Numbered from the stretch's first letter, positions 44,663 through 53,973 are shown. The stretch: 64,000 bases of DNA from Pseudomonas sp. B20(2017) (GCF_002113125.1 NZ_NEJP01000017.1:1-64000); one strand, 5' to 3'. Notes: generated by a model from the letters alone, not told the origin. Program-made: numbers and translations.

Positions 44663-45679
44663 ATGAACATCAAGAAAACCCTCGCTGCTTCCCTCCTCGC
44701 CCTGTCGATCGGCAACGCGTTCGCCGCTGAAGGCACTGGGGTCGAACACAACACCCAGGCCTTCCTCGACGCCCTCGCCGCCGGCGGTGGCAAACCGCTC
44801 GAGCAACTGAGCCCGAAAGACGCCCGTGCGGTGCTGACCGGCGCCCAGGCTTCGGTGAAGGTTGACCTGTCCGGCGTTGAAGTCAGCGACAAGGCGATCA
44901 AGGTCGATGGCCAGACGATCAACCTGAAAGTGGTGCGTCCGGCCAAGGTCAAAGGCGAGCTGCCGGTGTTCATGTTCTTCCACGGTGGCGGCTGGGTGCT
45001 GGGGGACTTCCCGACGCACCAACGCCTGATTCGTGATCTGGTGGTGGGTTCTGGCGCAGTCGCGGTGTATGTCGATTACACGCCGTCGCCGGAAGCGCAG
45101 TACCCGACCGCGATCAATCAGGCCTACGCGGCAACCAAATGGGTGGCTGAACACGGCAAGCAAATCGGTGTCGACGGCAAGCGTCTGGCAGTGGCCGGCA
45201 ACAGCGTCGGCGGCAACATGGCGGCGGTCGTGGCGTTGATGGCCAAGGAACAGAAAACCCCGGCCCTGCGCTTCCAGTTGCTGATGTGGCCGGTGACCAA
45301 CGCCGGGTTCGATAATGGCTCGTACCAGCAATTCGCCGAGGGCCACTTCCTGACCAAGGGCATGATGCAGTGGTTCTGGGACAACTACACCACCAACCCG
45401 GCCGAGCGTGCACAGATCCATGCGTCTCCGCTCAACGCCAGCGCCGAACAGCTCAAGGGCCTGCCCGCTGCGCTGGTGCAGACCGCCGAGTTCGACGTGC
45501 TGCGTGACGAAGGCGAAGGCTACGCCCGCCACCTTGATGCGGCCGGTGTGCCGGTGACCTCGGTGCGCTACAACGGGATGATTCACGACTTCGGCCTGCT
45601 CAACCCGCTGAACAGGATTCCTGAAGTGAAAGCCGCCGTGCGCCAGGCAGCGGCGGAACTCAAGACCCACCTGAACTGA
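44663..45679 (+). CDS. exported alpha/beta hydrolase (HSL-type esterase)
   Basis: 338 residues with a signal peptide (ending NAFAA). The hormone-sensitive-lipase family oxyanion motif HGGGW is near residue 106 and the nucleophile elbow is GNSVGG near 178, in place of the common GDSAGG. Asp and His of the triad are likely in TAEFDVLRDEGEGY and MIHDFGLL. It hydrolyses esters, probably in the periplasm; natural substrate unknown. An AAAAGGAAT ribosome site precedes the start; a terminator follows. Confidence 0.88.
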   Translation: MNIKKTLAASLLALSIGNAFAAEGTGVEHNTQAFLDALAAGGGKPLEQLSPKDARAVLTGAQASVKVDLSGVEVSDKAIKVDGQTINLKVVRPAKVKGELPVFMFFHGGGWVLGDFPTHQRLIRDLVVGSGAVAVYVDYTPSPEAQYPTAINQAYAATKWVAEHGKQIGVDGKRLAVAGNSVGGNMAAVVALMAKEQKTPALRFQLLMWPVTNAGFDNGSYQQFAEGHFLTKGMMQWFWDNYTTNPAERAQIHASPLNASAEQLKGLPAALVQTAEFDVLRDEGEGYARHLDAAGVPVTSVRYNGMIHDFGLLNPLNRIPEVKAAVRQAAAELKTHLN

Positions 45680-45686
45680 GTGAAAC

Positions 45687-45722
45687 CAATCGCCACACCT
45701 TCGGGTGTGGCGTTTTCTTTTG
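45687..45722 (+). terminator. rho-independent terminator of the hydrolase gene
   Basis: CGCCACACC-TTC-GGGTGTGGCG hairpin followed by TTTTCTTTT. Confidence 0.9.
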
Positions 45723-45742
45723 TGTCCGCCGGAGTTCACCTC

Positions 45743-47170
45743 ATGAGCCTTTTTTCTGCCCACCTGCTGTCCTGGAGTGCCCTGTTGCTGGTGCTCGACG
45801 CCCTGCTCTGGCATCTCGCGCCATTCAAGCACCGCGCCCCACGGGTCGGTGTGCGACTGGTGCTGTTTCTGGCGTTCAGTGCACTGGTCATCAACGCTGG
45901 CGTCAGCCCGCTGCAGGCACCTTTGTTTGCCGATGACCCGGTGGCGCAACTCGGGGCGACGGCACTGGGGATTCTGTGGTGGCTGTACGCCGCGCGAGTG
46001 GTGACCGAAGTGTTCGGCCTGATTCTGATGCGCCGCATCGGCCACAGCGGCCGTCTGCTGCAGGACGTGATCGGCGCGCTGGTGTTTCTGGCGGCCATCG
46101 TTGCCGCCGCCGGTTATGTGCTGGATCTGCCGGTCAAAGGCCTGCTTGCGACCTCCGGCGTGGTGGCCATCGTCATCGGTCTGGCGCTGCAAAGCACCTT
46201 GGCCGACGTGTTTTCCGGCATCGTGCTCAACACCACCAAGCCGTATCAGGTGGATGATCTGGTGGTCATCGACGGCGTCGAAGGCAAGGTGCTCGACATC
46301 AACTGGCGCGCCACGCACCTGCTGACCAGCACCGGCACCCTGGCCGTGGTGCCGAACTCGGTGGCGGCCAAGGCCAAGATCGTCAACCTCAGCCGACCGA
46401 ACAACCTGCACGGCGTGTCGATCAGCATCAAGGTGCCGAACCACATCCGTCCGCGCCGGGTACTCGACGCCCTCGACCGCACCCTGCAAGGCAGCAGCAG
46501 CCTGTTGCTCTCGCCTGCGCCTAAAGTGGTGCTGAAAGAGGCCGGCGAAGAAATGTCGGAATACGTAGCCAGCGGTTTCATCGCCGAACTGGGCAAGAAA
46601 AGCGAAGTACGCAATCAACTGTTCGACCTCGCCCACCGCCATCTCGAAGCCGCCGGCATCTCGCGGCACCCGGACGGCGTGATCGAACCTTCGAGCCGCG
46701 CTCGCGCGTTGCTCGATGAAGTGAAAATCTTCCGTTCGCTGAGCCATGAGGAACGCGATCGTCTTGCCGAATCGATGGTCGCGCAGCAGTACAGCGCCGG
46801 GCAGGTGGTGCTCAATCTGGAGGAAGTCCCAGACAGTCTGTTCGTGATCGCCACTGGCGTGGTCAGCGCTAGCGTGCCGGACGGCAACGGATTCACCGAG
46901 GCCGGGCGCATGGGGCCGAGTGAGGTGATGGGTGAGCAGAGCATTCTGGCGGATACGCCTTCGCAGGCAACGTTTACCGCGCTGACGTCTTCGATCATTT
47001 ACCGCCTCGACAAGAACCTGACTCGTCAGTGCATGGAGCAGCGCAGTGAAGTGGGTCGGGCGTTGAATAAACTGCAGGCGGTACGGCAGCAGAACAGCCG
47101 GTTGGCGTTGATGGCCAAGCCTGCGCCAGTGAGGAAAGGTGGATTCCTGGGCTGGTTGCAAAAACGCTGA
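45743..47170 (+). CDS. MscS-family mechanosensitive channel with cyclic-nucleotide-binding domain
   Basis: 475 residues; start at 45743 (MSLFSAHLLSW) after CCGGAG, because a GTG at 45680 would put the preceding terminator inside the gene. Four or more hydrophobic helices lead to the MscS core (ALVFLAAIVAAAGYVLDLPVKGLLATSGVVAIV then LQSTLADVFSGIVLNTTKPYQVDDLVVI). From about residue 330 a cNMP-binding fold is seen (IFRSLSHEERDRLAESMV, EVPDSLFVIATGVVSAS, GPSEVMGEQSILADTPSQATFTALTSS). Probably a channel gated or tuned by a nucleotide. Single gene between two terminators. Confidence 0.88.
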   Translation: MSLFSAHLLSWSALLLVLDALLWHLAPFKHRAPRVGVRLVLFLAFSALVINAGVSPLQAPLFADDPVAQLGATALGILWWLYAARVVTEVFGLILMRRIGHSGRLLQDVIGALVFLAAIVAAAGYVLDLPVKGLLATSGVVAIVIGLALQSTLADVFSGIVLNTTKPYQVDDLVVIDGVEGKVLDINWRATHLLTSTGTLAVVPNSVAAKAKIVNLSRPNNLHGVSISIKVPNHIRPRRVLDALDRTLQGSSSLLLSPAPKVVLKEAGEEMSEYVASGFIAELGKKSEVRNQLFDLAHRHLEAAGISRHPDGVIEPSSRARALLDEVKIFRSLSHEERDRLAESMVAQQYSAGQVVLNLEEVPDSLFVIATGVVSASVPDGNGFTEAGRMGPSEVMGEQSILADTPSQATFTALTSSIIYRLDKNLTRQCMEQRSEVGRALNKLQAVRQQNSRLALMAKPAPVRKGGFLGWLQKR

Positions 47171-47188
47171 GCCCTTTTCAGAAGACAA

Positions 47189-47222
47189 AAAGAGGCCCGC
47201 CACTTTGGCGGGCCTCTTCGTT
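47189..47222. terminator. bidirectional terminator between convergent genes
   Basis: AAGAGGCCCGCC-ACTTT-GGCGGGCCTCTT, a 12-bp stem serving the MscS-like gene and the isochorismatase-fold gene. Confidence 0.88.
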
Positions 47223-47228
47223 ACAAGC

Positions 47229-47855
47229 TTACTTGGCAGTGAACTTGGTATAGCTGTTGATCAGGTTGCGGTAGTTCGGCAGACGCTGGGACAGCAGATT
47301 CGCCAGGCCTTCCATGTCGTTGCGCCAATCGACTTGCAGCTCGCAAGCCACGGCGAACCAGTTCAGCAGGTGTGCGCCGGCAGCGGACATACGCGCCCAA
47401 GCGGCTTGTTGCACGGTGGTGTTGAAGGTGCCGGAAGCGTCGGTCACCACGAACACTTCAAAACCTTCAGCGATGGCCGACAGGGTCGGGAACGCTACGC
47501 ACACGTCAGTCACCACACCGGCGATGATCAGTTGCTTGCGGCCGGTGGCCTTGATGGCCTTGACGAAGTCTTCGTTGTCCCAGGCGTTGATCTGGCCTGG
47601 ACGAGCAATGAACGGTGCGTCCGGGAATTGCTCTTTCAGCTCAGGCACGATCGGGCCGTTAGGGCCGCTGTCGAAGCTGGTGGTGAGGATGGTTGGCAGG
47701 TTGAAGAACTTGGCGATGTCGCCCAGTGCCAGCACGTTGTTCTTGAACTCGTTCGGCGAGAAATCCTGCACCAGCGAGATCAGACCGGTCTGGTGGTCGA
47801 CCAACAGCACAACGGCATCGTCTTTGTTCAGGCGGCTGTAAGGAACGTTGCTCAT
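47229..47855 (-). CDS. isochorismatase-fold cysteine hydrolase (YcaC-like)
   Basis: 208 residues. Family landmarks: VVLLVDHQTGL with Asp20, NLPTILTTSFDSGPNGP, and the nucleophile Cys119 in IAGVVTDVCVAF followed by the cis-peptide-type segment. Length and sequence resemble YcaC, an octameric hydrolase of unknown substrate. It lies 69 bp after the amidohydrolase gene in the same orientation, so it probably belongs to the DoxX operon. Confidence 0.9.
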   Translation of the reverse strand: MSNVPYSRLNKDDAVVLLVDHQTGLISLVQDFSPNEFKNNVLALGDIAKFFNLPTILTTSFDSGPNGPIVPELKEQFPDAPFIARPGQINAWDNEDFVKAIKATGRKQLIIAGVVTDVCVAFPTLSAIAEGFEVFVVTDASGTFNTTVQQAAWARMSAAGAHLLNWFAVACELQVDWRNDMEGLANLLSQRLPNYRNLINSYTKFTAK

Positions 47856-47924
47856 GTGAAACTCCTCGATGGATGGGTTTTGCGGGGAGCGCCGGTCACG
47901 ACGACCGGCGCTTTTTCAACGGAA

Positions 47925-49763
47925 TCAGAAAGCGAAGCAGGAACAGCCGAACGCGCCCCAGAAACCGGCGAAGTCGCTGACCGGTGCGTTCGACAGACGG
48001 GCCTTTTCATGGCTGTGGGTATGCACCGCGCACGGACCGCTGCATTGGTGAACCTGCGCCTGCAACGGCGAGTTCGGGCGCCAGTGACCCGGGACTTTCA
48101 CCACCGGAGACCAGTCCGGCAGTACCGGCACACTGGCCGGGCCGAGTTTTTCGAAGTCGCCGGCGGCGTACACGATCTTGCCGCCGACCACGGTCAGTAC
48201 CGACTCGATCCACTTGATCGCTTCTTCCTCGACACTGAAGAAGTCCGCGCTCAGTGCCGCCAGGTCCGCCAGTTGGCCGACCCTGATCTGGCCCTTCTTG
48301 CCCTGCTCGGACGAGAACCAGGCGCTGCCGTGGGTGAACAGTTCCAGCGCGGTGGTACGCGGCAAGCCTTCTTCATACAACGCCAGGCCGCCCACGGTGC
48401 GGCCACTGACCATCCAGTACAGTGACGTCCATGGATTGTAGCTGGAGACCCGGGTAGCGTCGGTGCCGGCGCCGACCGGTACGCCTTCAGCAAGCATGCG
48501 TTTGATCGGTGGCGTGGCTTCAGCGGCTTGCTTGCCGTAGCGGTCGACGAAGTATTCGCCCTGGAACGCCATCCGGTCCTGAATCGCGATACCGCCACCC
48601 AGCGCCCTCACCCGCTCGATGTTCTGCGGGGTGATGGTTTCGGCGTGGTCAAAGAACCATGGCAAACCGTTGAACGGGATGTCGCGGTTGACCTTCTCGA
48701 ACACATCCAGCATACGGCTGATGGATTCGTTGTAGGTGGCGTGCAGACGGAACGGCCAGCGCTGCTCGACCAGGTGACGCACCACCGGCTCCAGTTCCTG
48801 TTCCATGGTCTGCGGCAGGTCCGGGCGCGGTTCGAGGAAGTCTTCGAAGTCCGCTGCCGAGAACACCAGCATCTCGCCGGCGCCGTTGTGACGCAGGAAG
48901 TCATCGCCCTGATGCAACTTGACGCTGCCGGTCCAGTTCTGGAAATCGGTCAGCTCTTCTTTCGGCTTCTGGGTGAACAGGTTGTAGGCGATGCGCACGG
49001 TCAACTGGTCGTCTTTTGCCAGTTGTTCGATCACCTGATAATCGTCCGGGTAGTTCTGGAAACCGCCGCCGGCATCGATGGCGCTGGTCAGGCCGAGGCG
49101 ATTGAGTTCGCGCATGAACTGACGGGTCGAGTTGACCTGATATTCCAGCGGCAGCTTCGGCCCCTTGGCCAGGGTCGAGTACAGAATCATCGCGTTCGGC
49201 CGCGCCACCAGCATGCCGGTCGGGTTGCCGTTGGCATCACGCACGATCTCGCCGCCCGGCGGGTTTGGCGTGTCGCGAGTGTAGCCAGCCACGCGCAGTG
49301 CGGCGCGGTTGAGCAGCGCGCGGTCATACAGGTGCAGGATGAACACCGGGGTATCCGGCGCCGCCTGGTTGATTTCTTCGAGAGTCGGCATGCGCTTTTC
49401 GGCGAACTGGAATTCGTTCCAGCCACCCACCACGCGCACCCATTGCGGGGTCGGTGTACGGTCGGCCTGATCCTTGAGCATGCGCAGCGCATCGGCCAGC
49501 GACGGCACGCCTTCCCAACGCAGTTCGAGGTTGTAGTTCAGACCGCCACGAATCAGGTGCAAGTGCGAGTCGTTGAGACCGGGAATCACGCAGCGGCCCT
49601 TGAGGTCGACCACTTGAGTGCCGGCACCTTTGAGCGCCATTGCCTCGGCATCGTTACCGACGGCGACGAAGCGCCCGTCCTTGATCGCCACGGCGCTGGC
49701 GAGCGGTTTTTCGCGGTCTACCGTATGAAATTGGCCATTGAAAAGAATCAGATCGGCGTTCAT
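47925..49763 (-). CDS. amidohydrolase of the YtcJ-like (Amidohydro_3) family
   Basis: 612 residues. Metal-binding NDSHLHLIRGG near residue 65, PWFFDHAETI with a His, and GAGTDATRVSSYNPW near 440 with the catalytic Asp; the C-terminal strands (DLAALSADFFSVEEEAIKWIESVLTVVGGKIVYAAG) are typical. Such enzymes remove acyl groups from amides or esters; substrate unknown. A C-terminal tail of about 60 residues rich in Cys and His (HQCSGPCAVHTHSHEK, GCSCFAF) is unusual and could bind metal. Confidence 0.88.
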   Translation of the reverse strand: MNADLILFNGQFHTVDREKPLASAVAIKDGRFVAVGNDAEAMALKGAGTQVVDLKGRCVIPGLNDSHLHLIRGGLNYNLELRWEGVPSLADALRMLKDQADRTPTPQWVRVVGGWNEFQFAEKRMPTLEEINQAAPDTPVFILHLYDRALLNRAALRVAGYTRDTPNPPGGEIVRDANGNPTGMLVARPNAMILYSTLAKGPKLPLEYQVNSTRQFMRELNRLGLTSAIDAGGGFQNYPDDYQVIEQLAKDDQLTVRIAYNLFTQKPKEELTDFQNWTGSVKLHQGDDFLRHNGAGEMLVFSAADFEDFLEPRPDLPQTMEQELEPVVRHLVEQRWPFRLHATYNESISRMLDVFEKVNRDIPFNGLPWFFDHAETITPQNIERVRALGGGIAIQDRMAFQGEYFVDRYGKQAAEATPPIKRMLAEGVPVGAGTDATRVSSYNPWTSLYWMVSGRTVGGLALYEEGLPRTTALELFTHGSAWFSSEQGKKGQIRVGQLADLAALSADFFSVEEEAIKWIESVLTVVGGKIVYAAGDFEKLGPASVPVLPDWSPVVKVPGHWRPNSPLQAQVHQCSGPCAVHTHSHEKARLSNAPVSDFAGFWGAFGCSCFAF

Positions 49764-49807
49764 CGCAGTTCCTTCGAGATAAGTGAAACGGAGCCCGGAC
49801 GCGCCGC

Positions 49808-50434
49808 TCAGCGCGGCGGGTTGGCATTGGATTCAAGGTGTTTGTGTGACTGACCGGCTTCAAGCCACGGCGCGAACAGTCGGGTCACGGGTGGCATGAA
49901 CACGTAGACCACCGACAGCACGATGGTCAGCGTGATCAGGAACGTGGCCACCACGTAGTTGGACAGAAACGCGTTGAGTTGCAGCAGCGGGCCCCAGATC
50001 AACGGCACCAGCAAGGTGTGCGGCAGGATAACCAGCAGCGTCACCACGGCCTGCTTCCAGCGCGGTGGTGGCGAACCGGCCTCGGCCGTCGGCGTGAACC
50101 AGAATTCGCTGGCGGTATTGACTTCGGTCTGGTCGCCATCGGCGAGCATCGGCGCGGCTTCATCGATCAGTTTCTGACGCTGCGGCGAGTCGAGCCAGCG
50201 CTGCATGGCGTCGGTCGAGCAATAACGCAGCACACAGGTGAACAGCGCGAGCCCGCCCTGCTGGCTGCGCATCACGTCCACGCCCAAATGCCCTTCTTCG
50301 CGCCCCGCCACACTGACGATGTTGCGCAGCCAGGCTTCGTACGGCTGTTCAAAACCGGCCTTGACCCGATGCTTGACGATCAACGTCACGGTTTCATCGG
50401 CTCCCGGTTTTTTCAGGGACTGGGTATCAGGCAT
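49808..50434 (-). CDS. antibiotic-biosynthesis-monooxygenase (ABM) domain membrane protein
   Basis: 208 residues; the start at 50434 overlaps the doxX stop by eight bases. The N-terminal ABM-like domain shows VTLIVKHRVKAGFEQPYEAWLRNIVSVAGREEGHLGVDVMR; two or three transmembrane helices follow (AVVTLLVILPHTLLVPLIW; VVATFLITLTIVLSVVYVFM). The combination is common in predicted membrane proteins with unknown function. Likely works with the neighbouring DoxX protein. Confidence 0.78.
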   Translation of the reverse strand: MPDTQSLKKPGADETVTLIVKHRVKAGFEQPYEAWLRNIVSVAGREEGHLGVDVMRSQQGGLALFTCVLRYCSTDAMQRWLDSPQRQKLIDEAAPMLADGDQTEVNTASEFWFTPTAEAGSPPPRWKQAVVTLLVILPHTLLVPLIWGPLLQLNAFLSNYVVATFLITLTIVLSVVYVFMPPVTRLFAPWLEAGQSHKHLESNANPPR

Positions 50435-50843
50435 AACGGAGCACTCCGGGCAAACGAACATTGAGCGCCAGCCGTCCGGGCCCGGCGATCAGAACAGTGG
50501 TGAACAGAATCAACAGCAACCAGCCGAACTGCCCTTCGGCCACACTCCATTGCGGATGCACAAGCAGCAGCGCCACCAGCAGCACAAACAGAATAGGCAA
50601 GCAGGCCAATCTCACCAGTAACCCGGCGACGATCAGCAGTGGACAGAGGACTTCGGCGAAGATCGCCAGGATGAGCGTGAGGTGGGCACCGAGGTGGAAC
50701 GGGTCTTCGATCAGTTGCAACTGCGCGGTGAAGTCCAGCAGCTTGGGCAAGCCGTGGACGAACAGCAGAAACAATCCGCCGGTGACCCGCAGGAACAGCA
50801 GGCCGAGGTGTTGCGCCTGGTCATTGCGTTGTGCCGCGTTCAT
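50427..50843 (-). CDS. DoxX-family membrane protein
   Basis: 138 residues, start at 50843 (AAGGA upstream; TTG 50861 is an alternative). Four hydrophobic helices with the DoxX pattern GLLFLRVTGGLFLLFVHGLPKLLDF and a second half LLIVAGLLVRLACLPILFVLLVALLLVH. First gene of the operon doxX-ABM-amidohydrolase-ycaC. DoxX proteins have been linked to quinone or thiol redox in other bacteria; the role here is unknown. Confidence 0.85.
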   Translation of the reverse strand: MNAAQRNDQAQHLGLLFLRVTGGLFLLFVHGLPKLLDFTAQLQLIEDPFHLGAHLTLILAIFAEVLCPLLIVAGLLVRLACLPILFVLLVALLLVHPQWSVAEGQFGWLLLILFTTVLIAGPGRLALNVRLPGVLRYA

Positions 50844-50944
50844 GGGCCCATCCTTGATCAATCATTGCAGGTAATGGTGCAACGATTGATCGGGGGGAAA
50901 TTGGATGGGTGTGCTCTCTTTGGCGTGTTCAGGGCCGGAACCGT

Positions 50945-51053
50945 GATCGTTCCCACGCTCCGCGTGGGAATGCAGCCCGGGACGCTCCGCGTCCCCAAGA
51001 GCGGACGCAGAGCGTCCATAGAGGCATTCCCACGCAGAGCGTGGGAACGATCA
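50945..51053. repeat. GATCGTTCCCACG repeat pair
   Basis: Two facing units, GATCGTTCCCACGCTCCGCG and CGCAGAGCGTGGGAACGATC, with GACGCTCCGCGTC and GGACGCAGAGCGTCC hairpins inside. Same family as 16736-16858 and 17871-17922. Confidence 0.85.
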
Positions 51054-51088
51054 GGTGAGCAGGTGAGCAGGGTGACTAGGGGATCAGG

Positions 51089-51460
51089 TTACAGCGGCGC
51101 CTCAGACTTCAGTTCCAGATCATCCAGCGCCCGGTTTACAGCCAGCTCACCGAGCATGATCAACTGCGCAATCCCCAACAGCACATGCCGCTGCGATCCG
51201 TCCACCAGCCCGGCGAAGTCGGTGGCCATGGTTTTGGCACAGGTCAGGGTTTCGCAGGCGTCGGCCAGCAGTTCTTCGCTGTCGATACCGGGCGCTATGA
51301 GGTAGCGAGCGTTGGGTTTGAGCAGAGGTTTTCTGGGGAGAAGCGGATTGCGGTAGTGATCGAGAGCGCGTTCGGCGGCTTCGTGGAATTTCTTTGAATC
51401 GAGGGTTTCGTAGGGCGAGGTTGTGTCGGTTTCAGGCGGGTTTGGCGTGGGTTTGATCAT
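51089..51460 (-). CDS. DUF6124-type protein, second copy
   Basis: 123 residues starting MIKPTPNPPET with GGAGATGCGACC upstream. Shares KFHEAAERALDHY and LLGIAQLIMLGELAVNRALDDLELK with the protein at 17155-17535. The frame is open upstream to an ATG at 51589 that starts MAAVRGRPSG inside the leader stem; that N-terminal extension is not similar to the family and has no ribosome site, so the short form is preferred. Function unknown. Confidence 0.75.
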   Translation of the reverse strand: MIKPTPNPPETDTTSPYETLDSKKFHEAAERALDHYRNPLLPRKPLLKPNARYLIAPGIDSEELLADACETLTCAKTMATDFAGLVDGSQRHVLLGIAQLIMLGELAVNRALDDLELKSEAPL

Positions 51461-51515
51461 GGTCGCATCTCCAGAGTCATTGAGCTGCCACGATTCGCTG
51501 CGATACGAAGGGGGT

Positions 51516-51587
51516 GGCAGCCATACGCGGGTCGCAGACCGGGACTCTAGAACCGGCAGACCCGAGGGTCTCCCACGTACAGCCGCC
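51516..51587 (-). ncRNA. structured 5' leader RNA of the DUF6124 gene (copy 2)
   Basis: On the mRNA strand GGCGGCTGTACGT pairs with GCGTATGGCTGCC over 13 positions including G-U pairs, enclosing AGACC-CTCG-GGTCT and a CCGG hairpin. Compared with copy 1, at least three pairs have changed without loss of pairing. Confidence 0.55.
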
Positions 51588-51659
51588 ATAAAACCGGAGG
51601 ATGTTGTGCGTCCAGAGATCGCGGGCTGCGAGACCCGATCGCTGATTCGTCAGCGACCC

Positions 51660-51710
51660 GAAAACGATAAGACCCAGCTACAAGGCACACAAGCCGGCGG
51701 ATTCTGGCGT
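51660..51710. repeat. dispersed repeat (copy 1) with ACAAGCC-GCGGATTCTGG
   Basis: The segment AACGATAAGACC...ACAAGCCGGCGGATTCTGG is matched at 62418-62466 by AACGATAGGGCC...ACAAGCCAGCGGATTCTGG. Both stand in intergenic DNA beside LysR genes. Confidence 0.45.
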
Positions 51711-51776
51711 ACACGTAGGCAAAGGCGCAAGGCGTTGTGGCTCCGGACGTAACCATAAACACCTTTCAACACCGCG

Positions 51777-52700
51777 CTAAACTGCCGGAATGTCCAGCGT
51801 CACCGACATGAACTGACTGATCCGCGACCGCAGCCATTTCTCCGCCGGGTCGTTGTCATGCACCCCGCTCCAGGCCATCGACAGTTGCGCCGCATCAATC
51901 GGAAACGGTGGATCTTCAGCCCGCAACGCACAGCCTTCGACCAGTGCGCAGGCTGCGTAATCCGGGACGGTAGCGATCATCTCGGTGCCCGCCAGCAAGG
52001 CGCGCAAACCGCTGAACTGCGGCACGCCAAGCACCACACGGCGGGTGCGGCCGACCTTGGCCAGGTCCATGTCGATGTTGCCGCTCAGGTCACCTGAGAA
52101 CGACACCATCGCATGAGGCCGCTCACAGTATTCGTCGAGGGTCAGCGGGCCTGGGCGGTTATCGCCGCGCAGAACCTTGCAGGGAATATCGCGCAGTTTC
52201 TTGCGCTTGGCGTTGGCCGGCAGATCGGTGGTGTAGCTCACGCCGACGGAGATTTCCCCCGACGCCAGCAGACCCGGCATCAACAGGTAATTGGCGCGAC
52301 GTACCACCACGACAATCCCCGGCGCCTCCTCCTGCAACTGACGAAGCAGCGGTGGAAACAGACCGAACTCGGCGTCGTCCGACAGGCCGATGCGAAACAC
52401 GTCGCAACTGGTGGCCGGATCGAATTCCTTCGCCCGGCTGACCGCGCCGGAAATCACGTCCATCGCCGGTTGCAACTCCTGGAGAATCGCCAGTGCCCGC
52501 GCCGTCGGCTCCATGCCGCGACCGTTGCGCAGCAGCAAAGGATCGTCGAACAGGTCGCGCAGTCGCCCCAGCGCCGCACTGACCGCCGGCTGGCCCATGA
52601 ACAGTTTTTCGGCGACGCGGGTCAGGTTCTTTTCGAACATCAGCGCTTCGAAAATCACCAACAGGTTCATGTCGACGCGGCGCAGATCGTTACGGTTCAT
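51777..52700 (-). CDS. LysR-family transcriptional regulator
   Basis: 307 residues. HTH with NLLVIFEALMFEKNLTRVAEKLFMGQPAVSAALGRLRDLFDDPLLLR, then a substrate-binding domain. Resembles NodD/LeuO-type LysR proteins. It is 45 bp after the metallo-beta-lactamase-fold gene in the same direction, so the regulator may be cotranscribed with it. Confidence 0.88.
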   Translation of the reverse strand: MNRNDLRRVDMNLLVIFEALMFEKNLTRVAEKLFMGQPAVSAALGRLRDLFDDPLLLRNGRGMEPTARALAILQELQPAMDVISGAVSRAKEFDPATSCDVFRIGLSDDAEFGLFPPLLRQLQEEAPGIVVVVRRANYLLMPGLLASGEISVGVSYTTDLPANAKRKKLRDIPCKVLRGDNRPGPLTLDEYCERPHAMVSFSGDLSGNIDMDLAKVGRTRRVVLGVPQFSGLRALLAGTEMIATVPDYAACALVEGCALRAEDPPFPIDAAQLSMAWSGVHDNDPAEKWLRSRISQFMSVTLDIPAV

Positions 52701-52745
52701 TGGGCACGTTTTCCTTGTTTTAGCCTGACGTGGGAGCTGGGCACT

Positions 52746-53729
52746 TTACTCGATCAGCGGCACTTTGGCCGCGCGTTTGTATGGGCCGTATTCCACCGGT
52801 ACCCACTGGAAATGTTTTTCCACGGTGGTGATGTGGCCGATACCCGGAAACGGCAAATGCGCGGCCGTCACCCAGGTTTTGCTCGCCGCCGCTGCACTGA
52901 ACACCGCGTTGCGGCTTTTGATCGCTTGCTGATTGTTGACGTCGAAACTGATCGACACTTCGGGATGATCGAACTGTACTGCGAGGTTGTGCACCAGGTC
53001 GCCCATGAACACGATGCTCTGGTTCTGCGAGGTAAAGCGGTAGGTCGTGCTGCCCGGCGTGTGCCCAGCTTCAAGCGTGGCCTCGACCAGCCCCGGCAGC
53101 GGCGACTCGCCAGCGGAGAAAGTCTTGAACCGCCCGGCGGCTCTATAGGGCGCGGTGGAGTCCTGAGCGATCTTGAAGAATTCCCGGGCGCCGGCCGGGA
53201 CCTTGGCCATTGCCTGCGGATCGAGCCAGTAGTCGGCTTCAGCCTTGGCGGCGTAGACCGTGGCGTTGGCAAAGATCGGCTGTTGCTGGCCGTCGACCAG
53301 TCCACAAACGTGATCCAGGTGCAGATGGGTCAGCAGAATCGCATCGACCTGTCCGGGCTTGTATCCGGCGGCCTGCATGTTTGCCGAGAGCTGGCCGGCG
53401 GTGGCGCCGATGCACTGCCCCGCACCGGTATCGACCAGAATCAGTTGCTTGCCGGTATTGACCAGAAACGCATTGAACGCCGTCTGCACACCCGGCGTTT
53501 CAATCGAGCGGCGGGCCAGCAGCGCGCGGATCTGACTTTGGCTCATACCCTGCAAAAGCTTTGGCGAAAGATCGTTGTAGCCGTCGAATAGCGCCGTGAC
53601 TTCATAATCGCCCAACGCCAGTCGGAAATAACCGGGTGCCTGCGTACCGATCTGTGGTGCCTGCGCCATGGCACTGCTCATCACGCCGGCAAGCGCCAGG
53701 CCCGTCACTGCGCTGAACAATCCTTTCAT
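52746..53729 (-). CDS. exported metallo-beta-lactamase-fold hydrolase
   Basis: 327 residues, start at 53729 (MKGLFSAVTGLALAGV) with a signal peptide ending SAMAQ. The zinc motif THLHLDHVCG is near residue 135, with later His in LEAGHTPGSTTY and AHLPFPGIGHI. Belongs to the MBL superfamily of esterases/lactonases rather than classical beta-lactamases. Substrate unknown. Upstream in the same unit as the LysR gene. Confidence 0.87.
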   Translation of the reverse strand: MKGLFSAVTGLALAGVMSSAMAQAPQIGTQAPGYFRLALGDYEVTALFDGYNDLSPKLLQGMSQSQIRALLARRSIETPGVQTAFNAFLVNTGKQLILVDTGAGQCIGATAGQLSANMQAAGYKPGQVDAILLTHLHLDHVCGLVDGQQQPIFANATVYAAKAEADYWLDPQAMAKVPAGAREFFKIAQDSTAPYRAAGRFKTFSAGESPLPGLVEATLEAGHTPGSTTYRFTSQNQSIVFMGDLVHNLAVQFDHPEVSISFDVNNQQAIKSRNAVFSAAAASKTWVTAAHLPFPGIGHITTVEKHFQWVPVEYGPYKRAAKVPLIE

Positions 53730-53973
53730 GCCTATCCCCTTGGTCCAGCCCGAAACTGCGGCCCCCAATGGCCCGCCCGTCCTTGTCATCCTGCCTGCCC
53801 TGCGCCACGAGGACTTGCAGCGGTGTGCTGAGTTCAGGTTCCGCCAGCGTAATTAACAACGTTTAACTCGTCAGCCCTCGCCCCTCGCCGAACAATGAAA
53901 CTCTCTGCGCAGCGTTGTTTTTTGAACCAAGGGAACGCTCGACAGCGCATTCCCCCCGACACGGACCCTTGCC

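Noticed and set aside
44531..47203. 890-codon frame opposite the hydrolase and MscS-like genes
   Set aside because: Runs across two well-supported genes and two terminators on the other strand.
51461..51589. Leader frame MAAVRGRPSG as part of the DUF6124 protein
   Set aside because: In the other copy the same leader frame is out of phase with the gene, so it is not a conserved part of the protein.
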